Origin: Ruminococcaceae bacterium UBA3710
GTDB lineage: Bacteria; Bacillota; Clostridia; Oscillospirales; Acutalibacteraceae
NCBI GenBank assembly: GCA_002371985.1
Contig: DFHZ01000068.1
Span: forward strand, 1 to 14,952
DNA: 14,952 bases
Direction of reading: 5' to 3'
Part shown: positions 1 to 7,430 of the stretch, one piece after another
Position numbering within the stretch: position 1 is the first letter of the stretch
Layout: each line of letters begins with the position of its first letter
Made by a program: the position numbers and the translations under genes
The notes under the pieces: generated by a model
Told to the model about the DNA's origin: nothing
What the model saw: the letters and a program-made list of their open reading frames with translations, nothing else
Databases searched by the model: none

Positions 1-346
1 AGTCGTAAAATCCGCCTGATATAACATCAATAGATACACCGTTTATATTTACAACATTGTTGTTTTCCCAATAAATTTCTGCATCTTCAATACCCGTCTG
101 CCAAAAAACATTTCTTGTCTTCTTAACGGTTTTAAGTTCGCATCTTATTGCGGAGCCTAAGTTGTTTTTTATACGGTACATATTTATTTTGGCAGTATTT
201 TCGGGGTTTTCGGCGGTCATATAATACTCCCCCGAAGGCAGGTCCTTAATATCCGAAAAAATTGCACCTTTTACCATATAAAAAGAGTTCACCAATGTAA
301 CAACGAAGGTCAAAACATATATGATAATAATCGGAATTTTTTTCAT
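1..346 (-). CDS. DUF5412-like membrane-anchored protein, C-terminus cut by window edge
   Basis: My own translation from the ATG at 346 gives about 115 residues, open to base 1, so the C-terminus lies outside the window. It begins MKKIPIIIIYVLTFVVTLV, a short basic start followed by one hydrophobic segment (about residues 4-20) that acts as a membrane anchor or uncleaved signal. The rest looks extracytoplasmic. The pattern LPSGEYYMTAE, a later RCEL, and then AEIYWENNNVVNINGV resembles DUF5412 proteins of Firmicutes, which carry an SPDGxY start, an RGEL motif and an IxWxDNxxVxINGxxLDV end. The function of that family is unknown to me. The start overlaps the stop of the preceding DUF975-like gene by ATGA, so the two are probably translationally coupled. 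A GGAG lies a few bases upstream of the ATG. The family call is from memory of the motif pattern. Confidence 0.6.
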   Translation of the reverse strand, partial: MKKIPIIIIYVLTFVVTLVNSFYMVKGAIFSDIKDLPSGEYYMTAENPENTAKINMYRIKNNLGSAIRCELKTVKKTRNVFWQTGIEDAEIYWENNNVVNINGVSIDVISGGFYD

Positions 347-1143
347 AATGTTTCTCCTGTTATGTTTTTATTTTCATTTAATGTTTCAATCGTATTATTA
401 TACTGAATAACGGCACACTTAGAATGAATCATATAAACCATTGTTAAAAAGGGCAATGTGAATATCAGCGGTAAATAAAGTAATGACAAGAGAACATATA
501 CTATCATCCCAAAGAACAAATATATAAAATCAATCTGTGTCCGCCTTGAAATGATTATAGACATTCTCATAGCCTTTATCGGTGTCATAGTATTATCAAC
601 AATAAACAAGTAAGGTGCAAGATAGTATTTAAGATTGACAACTATAAAGACGATAAACGATAACACGAAAAGCAACTCGGAAATCGTTGAAAGCAGTGGC
701 GTCCAAAGCGGTATTGCCATACCGAAAAGTTCATATATATCGGTCGAAGCAAAGGCTCCTACAATTATCGCAGGAAGCGATAAAAGCAAATATGATAACA
801 AAAGACGCAAAATGAGCCTGAACACAAATTTAAGAGATTTTCCGTAAAGACTTTTTTCTGAAAAATAGTAAAAAACAGATGAAGGGTTGTCGCATACGCC
901 GTCAAGCAACCTATAAAAAAATCTGAAAGTTCCCAAAAGTAACGGCAAAATCAGGAAACACAGAATTATAACATTTGCGGTTAAAGCCACAGATGTATTT
1001 GTTACCATAAGAAGAACATCAAATACCAAAAACAGGATAGCCATAGAAAAAACAAACGGCACAGATGCAATTATTCCTACAAAATGATTTTTTGATAAAA
1101 CTTCCCTTGCGGTACTTTTCATTTTTCCTACACTCGGTAACAT
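343..1143 (-). CDS. DUF975-like polytopic membrane protein
   Basis: A 266-residue, very hydrophobic protein with about five to six membrane segments, roughly residues 22-48, 52-78, 105-130, 145-172 and 203-240. It starts with a short segment containing KSTAREVLSKNHF, like the K..AR..L motif that opens DUF975 (YesV/YciC-like) proteins. Residues 173-205 show the other family hallmark: Y-x-x-A-P-Y followed by a short turn, an A-M-R-M-S helix and a basic stretch (SRRTQ). Function in this family is unknown to me. The stop overlaps the start of the DUF5412-like gene by 4 nt (ATGA), and pcrA ends 19 nt upstream. An alternative start at residue 8 (ATG at 1122) has a close AGGA, but the longer form keeps the usual N-terminal helix. 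The family match is moderate; membrane topology is clear. Confidence 0.6.
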   Translation of the reverse strand: MLPSVGKMKSTAREVLSKNHFVGIIASVPFVFSMAILFLVFDVLLMVTNTSVALTANVIILCFLILPLLLGTFRFFYRLLDGVCDNPSSVFYYFSEKSLYGKSLKFVFRLILRLLLSYLLLSLPAIIVGAFASTDIYELFGMAIPLWTPLLSTISELLFVLSFIVFIVVNLKYYLAPYLFIVDNTMTPIKAMRMSIIISRRTQIDFIYLFFGMIVYVLLSLLYLPLIFTLPFLTMVYMIHSKCAVIQYNNTIETLNENKNITGETL

Positions 1144-1162
1144 ATTTTTCCATTCCCTTTCA

Positions 1163-3538
1163 TCATAATAGTTTTAATTTTGCAAAGTTAGCCATTATTT
1201 TTTTTGTACCCACATTTTCAAAAGCGATTTCAAGCAAGGTATCGTTCGACATTGGCGTAACCTTTACTATCATTCCTTTTCCGAAAGTCTTATGCTCAAC
1301 AGATTGCCCCGAAACATAAGTTTCTTTCGGTGTATCATTCTTTTCAAATGCACTGCTACGGTTTCCAAAAGAACTATAGTTATAGTTTTTCCCCGTTACA
1401 GATGTTTTTTGAGTAAATGTCTGACCCGAATAGTATGTATTACTTTCCTTAAAACTATTGACCCTCGCGGTTTCTTTACAATATTCGGATGGAATTTCGG
1501 TCAAAAATCTTGAGGGCATATTCCTTGTTGTAGAGCCATAAAGCATTCTTGTTGAAGCATTGGTTATATGCAAATCCTTTTTTGCTCTGGTTATTGCAAC
1601 ATAAGCAAGGCGTCTTTCCTCTTCAAGTTCGCTCTCTCCACCGTAAATAGTTTGGTTTCCTGGAAAAATGCTCTCTTCCATACCTACTAAGTATACATGG
1701 TCAAATTCAAGTCCCTTTGCCGAATGAATTGTCATCATAACCGCTTTATCATCAGTTTCATCCATAGAATCAATATCACTTACAAGTGCTATTTCTTCTA
1801 AAAAAGCGGATAATGTAGGCTCGTCTGCTTCTTCCTCAAAAATCTTTATGGTAGATGCAAATTCCTTAACATTTTCGGCTCTTTCCTGAGATTTAGGGTC
1901 GGTAGTATCCATAAGCAACATATCCATATATCCTGTTCGCCTTAACATCTCATCAAAAAGTTCGCTTACGGACATTTCGCCGGTTTTTTCTTCTAAATCT
2001 CTTATCATATTGCAAAATTCTGCAAGTTTCTGCGAGGCTCTTGATATATTAGGGTAGTTTTCGGCATTTTCAAAGACCTCAAACAAGGACATCGAAAGCA
2101 TATCTGCAATAGCGGTGGCATTATTAACCGTTGTATCGCCTATACCTCTTTTAGGCTCGTTGATAACTCGCTTTAATCTGACATTATCTTTAGGGTTATT
2201 TATAAGGTTTAAATATGCCAAAACATCTTTTATTTCTTTTCGCTCGTAAAACCTGTTTCCGCCTATAACCGAATACGGAATACCGCTTCTTGCAAAGGCA
2301 TTTTCTATGGCAGCCGATTGAGCGTTCATACGGTATAAAACGGCATTATCAGAGAATTTTCCGCCCTGTCTCACATTTTCGAGAATTAAATCGGCAACAT
2401 ATTTTGCCTCATCCCGCTCGTCAAAAGATGTATGAACATCAATAAGATCGCCGTCCCCCTTATCGGTCCAAAGGGTTTTCCCTTTCCTACCCAAATTGTT
2501 CTTTATAACAGCATTGGCAGCATTAAGGATATTACCTGTTGAGCGATAGTTTTGTTCAAGTCTTATTACCGAAGAATTTTTATATTCGTCTTCAAAACTT
2601 AAAATATTTTCGATTGTTGCTCCTCTGAAACGGTATATACTTTGGTCATCGTCTCCCACAACGCAAATATTGCCGTGTACTCCCGCTAAAAGGCTTATAA
2701 GTTCATACTGAGCATGGTTAGTATCCTGATACTCGTCAACCATAATATATTTTGCCCTATTACCGTAAAGAGAAAGTAAATCGCTGTCTTTTTTAAAAAG
2801 TTCGACGGTGAGATTTATCATATCGTCAAAATCCATAGCATCGTTGTTTTTGAGTTCTGCGTTATATATCTTATAAAGTTTTGCGACCGTTTTAAGCCTT
2901 GTATCGTTTCCGACAGAAGTTTCATACTCTTCGGGGGATATGAGCGAATCTTTAGCAGAAGAGATGTGAGAAAGAACACTTCTTATCGGGAACATTTTTT
3001 CTTCGATACCGTTTTTCTTCATTATGTCCTTCATAAGACGCTTTTGGTCATCGGTATCATATATTGTAAAATGTGAAGAATATCCCAAAACTTCGGCATT
3101 TCTTCTGAGTATCTTTCCGCAAACGGAATGGAATGTACCAGCCCAGATGTCCGCACCTACATTTCCGAGTTTAGCCGAAATCCTTGATTTTAATTCACCT
3201 GCCGCCTTATTTGTAAAGGTAATCGCAAGAATTTCCCACGGCTTTGGTGCATCAACACTCCAAACATCCGAGATCAGTTTATCGGTTTTGCCCTCAAGAT
3301 AATCTATAGCATTTTCGATTTCTTCTTCCGAATAGAACGGCTCAAAATCGCTATTGTACGCATTTCCGTATTTTACCAAATTAGCAATACGATTGACAAG
3401 AACGGTGGTTTTTCCGCTGCCTGCACCTGCCAATACCAAAACAGGGCCGTTAACCGTTGTAACAGCCTCAAACTGCCGTTCATTCATATTGCTGAAATCT
3501 TTTTCAATTAGTTTTTTTCTAAGTGTAATAAAATCCAT
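1163..3538 (-). CDS. pcrA: ATP-dependent DNA helicase PcrA/UvrD (superfamily 1A)
   Basis: A 791-residue 3'-5' DNA helicase/translocase used in nucleotide-excision repair, replication restart and removal of transcription or recombination complexes. All SF1A motifs are visible: Q-motif region NERQFEAV (19-26), Walker A GAGSGKTT (38-45), motif Ia ITFTNKAA (106-113), Walker B VDEYQDTN (267-274), motif III GDDDQSIYRFRGA (295-307), motif IV QNYRST (329-334), motif V TIHSAKGLEFD (603-613) and motif VI RRLAYVAITRAKK (642-654). The C-terminus (about 738-791) resembles the Tudor-like RNA-polymerase-binding fold of PcrA (VEHKTFGKG ... IMANFAKLKLL), joined by a low-complexity linker. It is about 50 residues longer than Bacillus PcrA, largely because of an insertion at about 57-100 between Walker A and motif Ia. 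It lies 11 nt after the HPr-like gene and is probably co-transcribed. The ribosome binding site is weak (AAAGAGCAG). Confidence 0.96.
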   Translation of the reverse strand: MDFITLRKKLIEKDFSNMNERQFEAVTTVNGPVLVLAGAGSGKTTVLVNRIANLVKYGNAYNSDFEPFYSEEEIENAIDYLEGKTDKLISDVWSVDAPKPWEILAITFTNKAAGELKSRISAKLGNVGADIWAGTFHSVCGKILRRNAEVLGYSSHFTIYDTDDQKRLMKDIMKKNGIEEKMFPIRSVLSHISSAKDSLISPEEYETSVGNDTRLKTVAKLYKIYNAELKNNDAMDFDDMINLTVELFKKDSDLLSLYGNRAKYIMVDEYQDTNHAQYELISLLAGVHGNICVVGDDDQSIYRFRGATIENILSFEDEYKNSSVIRLEQNYRSTGNILNAANAVIKNNLGRKGKTLWTDKGDGDLIDVHTSFDERDEAKYVADLILENVRQGGKFSDNAVLYRMNAQSAAIENAFARSGIPYSVIGGNRFYERKEIKDVLAYLNLINNPKDNVRLKRVINEPKRGIGDTTVNNATAIADMLSMSLFEVFENAENYPNISRASQKLAEFCNMIRDLEEKTGEMSVSELFDEMLRRTGYMDMLLMDTTDPKSQERAENVKEFASTIKIFEEEADEPTLSAFLEEIALVSDIDSMDETDDKAVMMTIHSAKGLEFDHVYLVGMEESIFPGNQTIYGGESELEEERRLAYVAITRAKKDLHITNASTRMLYGSTTRNMPSRFLTEIPSEYCKETARVNSFKESNTYYSGQTFTQKTSVTGKNYNYSSFGNRSSAFEKNDTPKETYVSGQSVEHKTFGKGMIVKVTPMSNDTLLEIAFENVGTKKIMANFAKLKLL

Positions 3539-3549
3539 AAAACTGCTCT

Positions 3550-3804
3550 TTACTTATTATTGTCAAACAAAAAAGGTGATATTTGTTTCAGTAATTCTCC
3601 AGATGTTTCGCAATGTGCTCTGACCGTAATCGGTTTTGTAAGGTCAAGGCTGAATACACCCATAATTGATTTTGCATTAACTATATATTTTCCTGATAAT
3701 AATTCAACATCATAATCCTTTGATGCGGCTATATCAACAAATTTTTTAACATCGTCAAACTGGCTGAGCATAATTGTTTTTTCAAGCATTTTTTCAGTCC
3801 CCAT
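3550..3804 (-). CDS. HPr-like protein lacking the phosphorylatable histidine (Crh-like)
   Basis: A small HPr-fold protein of 84 residues. The second half matches PTS phosphocarrier HPr: ASKDYDVELLSGKYIVNAKSIMGVFSLDL, with KSIMGV (45-50) corresponding to the Ser-46 site phosphorylated by HPr kinase and docked on CcpA. The first half does not: where HPr has GxHARPA (His-15, Arg-17), this protein has SQFDDVKKF (14-22), so it cannot carry phosphate from Enzyme I. With this start Ser-46 is exactly residue 46 and residue 15 is Gln, as in Bacillus Crh, but the flanks differ from Crh. An internal ATG at 3789 (residue 6), preceded by GGGGA, may be the true start and would give 79 residues. It sits 6 nt after the propeller-like gene and 11 nt before pcrA. 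A regulatory role is inference; the HPr-family call is solid for the Ser-46 half. Confidence 0.78.
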   Translation of the reverse strand: MGTEKMLEKTIMLSQFDDVKKFVDIAASKDYDVELLSGKYIVNAKSIMGVFSLDLTKPITVRAHCETSGELLKQISPFLFDNNK

Positions 3805-3810
3805 TTTTAA

Positions 3811-4482
3811 TTATTCTATAATATAAAGTCCGGATTTAAGCAATACATACCTGTTTTCCGAGTGTTCAACATAGGAATATACGCTTTCCGAAAATTCTTC
3901 TTTTTCTTCTACAACATAAGAAGATAAATCAACAGATATAAGTTTATTTGAACCAGAATTACTTATTGTTGCAGTATCTCCCGAAATGAAAATATCGGTC
4001 GGCTTATCGAAAGGAGAGTTTTTTCCGCCAATGCGAAGTTCCTCTCGCATAGTATTAAGATTAAATCTTATAAGAACACCTGCACTGCTGTAACAAGCCC
4101 AAATACTGTTCTTATATGCCGAAATATCGGAAGGTGCCTCTCCCCTGTAATTGAGATTTCCGCTCCAAACAGGCATTCCAGACCCGTCGATCAGATACGC
4201 ATTTCCAGTATCGGAAAGCAGACACAAATACCCGTTTGAAAGTTCGGTGGTTTTTGCCAAAATATAATTACTTGTAAGTTCGCTTATGGTTTTAAAATTA
4301 GTTCCGAACTTTGAAAGCAGGTATATGTTTTTTGCGACATCCATAGTTTCTTTTCCGTCGTCGCTTAACATTTTATACCCAACGCATACCGTATTCTCAT
4401 AAAAACTTTTACAGTACGAAAATACGAAATCGTCATTTTTAACTACAAGTTCGTAAACTTCTCCATCAAAAATTCTTCTCAT
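3811..4482 (-). CDS. unknown protein, possible small beta-propeller
   Basis: I do not recognise this 223-residue protein. It has no signal peptide or membrane segment, so it is probably cytoplasmic. The sequence is almost all short beta-type stretches separated by turns. Several look like propeller blades (NHL/PQQ/WD-type): NGYLCLLSDTGNAYLID, then YKNSIWACYSSAGVLIRFN, then GDTATISNSGSNKLISVDL, and a closing NRYVLLKSGLYIIE. The recurring pattern is a hydrophobic strand, a Gly/Ser turn, then a strand ending in a position like LID, RFN or VDL. Its length would allow about four to five blades, fewer than a usual closed propeller. The GAGGGA ribosome binding site lies inside the last codons of the PLP-enzyme gene and only 2 nt separate the two, so translation is coupled. 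The HPr-like gene follows 6 nt later. Function unknown; the fold is inferred by eye. Confidence 0.6.
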   Translation of the reverse strand: MRRIFDGEVYELVVKNDDFVFSYCKSFYENTVCVGYKMLSDDGKETMDVAKNIYLLSKFGTNFKTISELTSNYILAKTTELSNGYLCLLSDTGNAYLIDGSGMPVWSGNLNYRGEAPSDISAYKNSIWACYSSAGVLIRFNLNTMREELRIGGKNSPFDKPTDIFISGDTATISNSGSNKLISVDLSSYVVEEKEEFSESVYSYVEHSENRYVLLKSGLYIIE

Positions 4483-4484
4483 TA

Positions 4485-5756
4485 TTATCCCTCAAAAATC
4501 TTATTATCTTCTGAAACTGCCTTTGCCGCAAGAAGTATTCCTATCTTCGCCGAAGCAAAATTTATACCGCCTTGAAGCCATACTGCAAACGGTTCTCTGA
4601 GAGGTCCGTCTGCCGAAAGTTCTATTGATGCCCCAAGCGTGAAAGCACCTGCCGCCATAATTACTTTATCCGTATAACCGGGCATTTCCCAAGGCTCAGG
4701 CACGACAAAAGAGTCTATAGGCGAGCCCGACTGTAAACCTTTACAAAATGCTATAAGGCTATCGCTCTTTTTTAGTATTACAGATTCTATTATATCGGCT
4801 CTTTTTTCGTTGTATTTCGGCGTTGCTTCATATCCTAAAAGTTCAAAAACAGCCGCCGCATATATTGCAGTTTTCAAGGCTTCGCCGACTACATGAGGTG
4901 CAGAAAAAAGTCCCATATAAAGTTCTCTGTTAAGACCTAATGTCGCCCCGACTTCCCTACCTACACCGGCACATGTCATTCTATGAGAACACATTTCTAT
5001 ATACTTATGTTTTCCTGCTATATAACCGCCACAAGGAGCAATTCCGCCACCGAGGTTTTTTATGAGAGAACCTGCCATAAGGTCGGCTCCGACCTGCGTC
5101 GGCTCCATTTTCTCGACAAATTCACCGTAACAGTTATCAACCATAATTATTGTATCGGGCGAAACAGATTTAACCGTATCGCAAAGCCTTTTTATGCTTT
5201 CGATTGACAAACTCGGTCTTGTACTATACCCACGGGAACGCTGTATATATGCCATTTTGTATTTTTTTGCTGACAATTCGGTCTTTATTGCATTTATATC
5301 GGGCATACCGTCTTTATCCAAATCAACCTGATTATATTTAATACCGAAATCAGCCAGCGAGCCGTCTTCTTTACTATCTATACCGAAAACACCGGTAATT
5401 GTGTCATAAGGTCTGCCCGTAAGACACAAAACACTGTCATTTGGTCTGAGAATACCGAACAATGCAACCGACAATGTATGAGTACCCGAAGCAAAACTAT
5501 GCCTTATAAGTGCATCTTCCGAGCCGAAGCAGTCAGCAACTATTTTATCGAGTGTATCCCTACCTATATCGCCGTAACCGTATCCCGTAGAAATTCCGAG
5601 ATGGGCTTCGCTTACCCTGTTATCTATAAAAGCCTTTAAAACCTTTTCGGTGTTATACTGCGAAATTTCGTCTACCGTAGCAAAATGCTCTTTTGTAGTT
5701 TCAAGTGCTTTTTTATCTAAATTTTTAATCTTTTCGTCAAATTCAAAGAAACTCAT
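4485..5756 (-). CDS. PLP-dependent enzyme, methionine gamma-lyase / aluminium-resistance (YnbB) family
   Basis: A 423-residue fold-type I PLP enzyme of the Met_gamma_lyase family, often labelled aluminium resistance protein (B. subtilis YnbB type). The PLP lysine is very probably K233 in SLIKNLGGGIAPCGGYI, with the cofactor-pairing aspartate at D207 in MVDNCYGEF. The cofactor-phosphate and active-site loops are STGYGYGDIGRD (56-67) and SFASGTHTL (88-96). Members are expected to cleave sulphur amino acids or related substrates, but the true substrate is generally not known. The frame is open to an ATG at 5792. I choose the internal ATG at 5756 because GGAGG (5761-5765) lies just upstream and the protein then begins MSFFEFDEK, as relatives do. 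Its start overlaps the end of the GNAT-like gene by 14 nt and its stop is 2 nt before the next gene. Confidence 0.88.
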   Translation of the reverse strand: MSFFEFDEKIKNLDKKALETTKEHFATVDEISQYNTEKVLKAFIDNRVSEAHLGISTGYGYGDIGRDTLDKIVADCFGSEDALIRHSFASGTHTLSVALFGILRPNDSVLCLTGRPYDTITGVFGIDSKEDGSLADFGIKYNQVDLDKDGMPDINAIKTELSAKKYKMAYIQRSRGYSTRPSLSIESIKRLCDTVKSVSPDTIIMVDNCYGEFVEKMEPTQVGADLMAGSLIKNLGGGIAPCGGYIAGKHKYIEMCSHRMTCAGVGREVGATLGLNRELYMGLFSAPHVVGEALKTAIYAAAVFELLGYEATPKYNEKRADIIESVILKKSDSLIAFCKGLQSGSPIDSFVVPEPWEMPGYTDKVIMAAGAFTLGASIELSADGPLREPFAVWLQGGINFASAKIGILLAAKAVSEDNKIFEG

Positions 5757-6423
5757 TATTCCTCCAATATCCTGCCAAGTAAATAGGAACAAAACCGTTT
5801 TTTATGTAAAATTCTTTCACCTTTTCGGTAGCACACACCAAAACAGGTATACCTTTATTTTCCGAGATTATTCCTTTAAGGCAAATACTCCCAAGCCCTT
5901 TTTCTTTACTCGCCAATGCGTGAATTAAAACATTTTCCGTTCCGATAGACAATGCAACCGCCTTATCGGAAACACCGAAAACTTTAAGCCGGCCTTTATT
6001 AAGCCTAAGGCAATAATCGGTTGCAAAGTGCTTAAAATCGGGCAGTTCCAAATTACAGTCTTTTAATATTTTGTAAACCGTATCGCTTGAAAACTTGTCC
6101 GATTTTAAATCGTACACAGCATCCGAACTGTATTTCAAAACAGTAACAATATCCGAAACATCAAAAATTCCAAGCCCTTTAAGTATTGTTTCATTTGAAA
6201 AAATACTTTTGGGGTTAATAACTTTTATAAACTCTTTGAGCTCTACAAAATCGGCACTTTTTCCGTCGATTGTCATATTGCCGTCAAGCAAGGATATGGA
6301 TATATCGGTATTTTCCTGCTTCCAAAACAATGCTATATCGTTATAGCACTTAAATATCTCAAAGAGTTTTATCCCCTCGGCGGTATTTAAGTTGCACTTT
6401 ACTTCATTTTCAAGCGAAATCAT
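5743..6423 (-). CDS. GNAT-like acyltransferase with a divergent N-terminal half
   Basis: A 226-residue protein whose last third resembles a GNAT N-acetyltransferase: strand NVLIHALA (164-171), the KEKGLGS loop (173-179) in the position of the acetyl-CoA pyrophosphate-binding Q/R-x-x-G-x-G/A motif, strand GIPVLVCA (191-198), and the classic late helix-turn FYIKNGF (205-211). The first 120 or so residues (including FWKQENTDISISLLDG, 33-48) do not match a GNAT by eye. They may be a degenerate first GNAT domain, as in two-domain members. The motif has Lys instead of Gln/Arg, so activity is uncertain. No substrate can be named. The ATG overlaps the stop of the upstream M42 gene by one base (TAATG), and the PLP-enzyme gene starts inside its last 14 nt, so the three are probably made together. 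Confidence 0.68.
   Translation of the reverse strand: MISLENEVKCNLNTAEGIKLFEIFKCYNDIALFWKQENTDISISLLDGNMTIDGKSADFVELKEFIKVINPKSIFSNETILKGLGIFDVSDIVTVLKYSSDAVYDLKSDKFSSDTVYKILKDCNLELPDFKHFATDYCLRLNKGRLKVFGVSDKAVALSIGTENVLIHALASKEKGLGSICLKGIISENKGIPVLVCATEKVKEFYIKNGFVPIYLAGYWRNNEFL
5761..5765 (-). promoter_or_regulatory. Ribosome binding site inside the GNAT-like gene, decides PLP-enzyme start
   Basis: GGAGG on the minus strand, then AATA and ATG at 5756. The spacing is short, but this is the only good site, and it favours the ATG at 5756 over the one at 5792. It lies within the last codons of the upstream GNAT-like gene, which implies coupled translation. Confidence 0.65.
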
Positions 6424-7430
6424 TAAACTTTACCTTCGGCAATACCTTTAAGCATAAATTCGGCAAGTTGCCTTGCACTTAAAATATCTCTCTTATCGGC
6501 AACTGAATTTGCAGAATGAATATACCTGCAAGGAACAGAAAGTGCTATTGTTTTTACCCCGCCACGGGATAAATGTACAACACCTGAATTATTGCCACCG
6601 GCTACGGCTGATTTCGGTTGACACTTAATGCCGGAATTTAAAGCGAACTCATAATACTCTCGGTCATAAACGGTCATTCTATCCATAAAAGACACCGCTA
6701 CACCGTTTCCGAGAACACAGACCTGCTTTTCCTTAGGTACATCTGCAATATCGGCGGCAGTTGTACTTTCAAGCACGATAGCACTATCGGGGTTTATGCT
6801 GAATGTTGCGGTCTTTGCCCCACCGGCTCCGATTTCCTCTCTTGTAGAAAAAACGGCATAAAAATCATATTCGTCAAAGTTTCTTATAATATCAATCAGA
6901 ATAGCACAGCCTATTCTGTCGTCAAGTGCCTTTGAAATGATTTTTTCGTCTGTTTCGCAGTATTCACTGCAAATAACCGCTCTGTCGCCTAATGATACGA
7001 TACTTTCCGCTTCTTGCTTAGATGAAGCACCAATATCTATATAAAGACTTTCTGCGTTTGGCAGTTTTTTGCGTTCCTCTGCACCTGCAAGATGCACCGG
7101 CTTAAAACCGACAACACCATAAACCTTATTTTCTATAAGCACTCTTCGGGCTATCATAACCGAAGTATCTATTCCGCCTACATTTGAAAATCTCAAAAAG
7201 CCGTCGGGTGTAATTGATTTTATTATAAAACCTATTTCATCCATATGTGCATCAAGCATTATTTTCTTTTGAGGGGTTTTCTTTCCTTTTTTAAAGCAGA
7301 TAAGATTACCGAGATTATCTGTCTTTATTTCGCAATAATCTTTTATTTGCTCTATTATAAAATCTCTTACGCTTTTTTCGTCGCCGGAGGTTGCATTCAA
7401 TTCACAAAGTGATTTCAAATTACTGAACAT
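6423..7430 (-). CDS. M42 family metallopeptidase, second of a tandem pair
   Basis: A 335-residue cobalt/zinc aminopeptidase of family M42 (glutamyl aminopeptidase/TET/CelM group), cytoplasmic and usually a self-compartmentalising oligomer that trims peptides. Visible metal and catalytic positions: MLDAHMDEIGF (H62, D64), ALDDRIG (bridging D170), STREEIGAGG (catalytic E198/E199), VLESTTAAD (ligand E221) and PCRYIHSAN (H305). The ligand at E221 is Glu where the upstream paralogue has Asp. GGNNSG (278-283) replaces the GTDSD of the paralogue. The frame is open to 7472, but I prefer the ATG at 7430, preceded by AGGGGGA (7438-7444) with 7-nt spacing. Translation then begins MFSNLKSLCELNATSGDE, the normal family N-terminus. 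It overlaps the upstream M42 gene by 11 nt and the GNAT-like gene by 1 nt. Peptide specificity cannot be read from sequence. Confidence 0.9.
   Translation of the reverse strand: MFSNLKSLCELNATSGDEKSVRDFIIEQIKDYCEIKTDNLGNLICFKKGKKTPQKKIMLDAHMDEIGFIIKSITPDGFLRFSNVGGIDTSVMIARRVLIENKVYGVVGFKPVHLAGAEERKKLPNAESLYIDIGASSKQEAESIVSLGDRAVICSEYCETDEKIISKALDDRIGCAILIDIIRNFDEYDFYAVFSTREEIGAGGAKTATFSINPDSAIVLESTTAADIADVPKEKQVCVLGNGVAVSFMDRMTVYDREYYEFALNSGIKCQPKSAVAGGNNSGVVHLSRGGVKTIALSVPCRYIHSANSVADKRDILSARQLAEFMLKGIAEGKV

Noticed and set aside
4485..5792. Longer PLP enzyme starting at 5792
   Set aside because: The extra 12 residues (MFLFTWQDIGGI) look unlike the family, lack a good ribosome binding site, and deepen the overlap with the GNAT-like gene. 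GGAGG sits right before the ATG at 5756.
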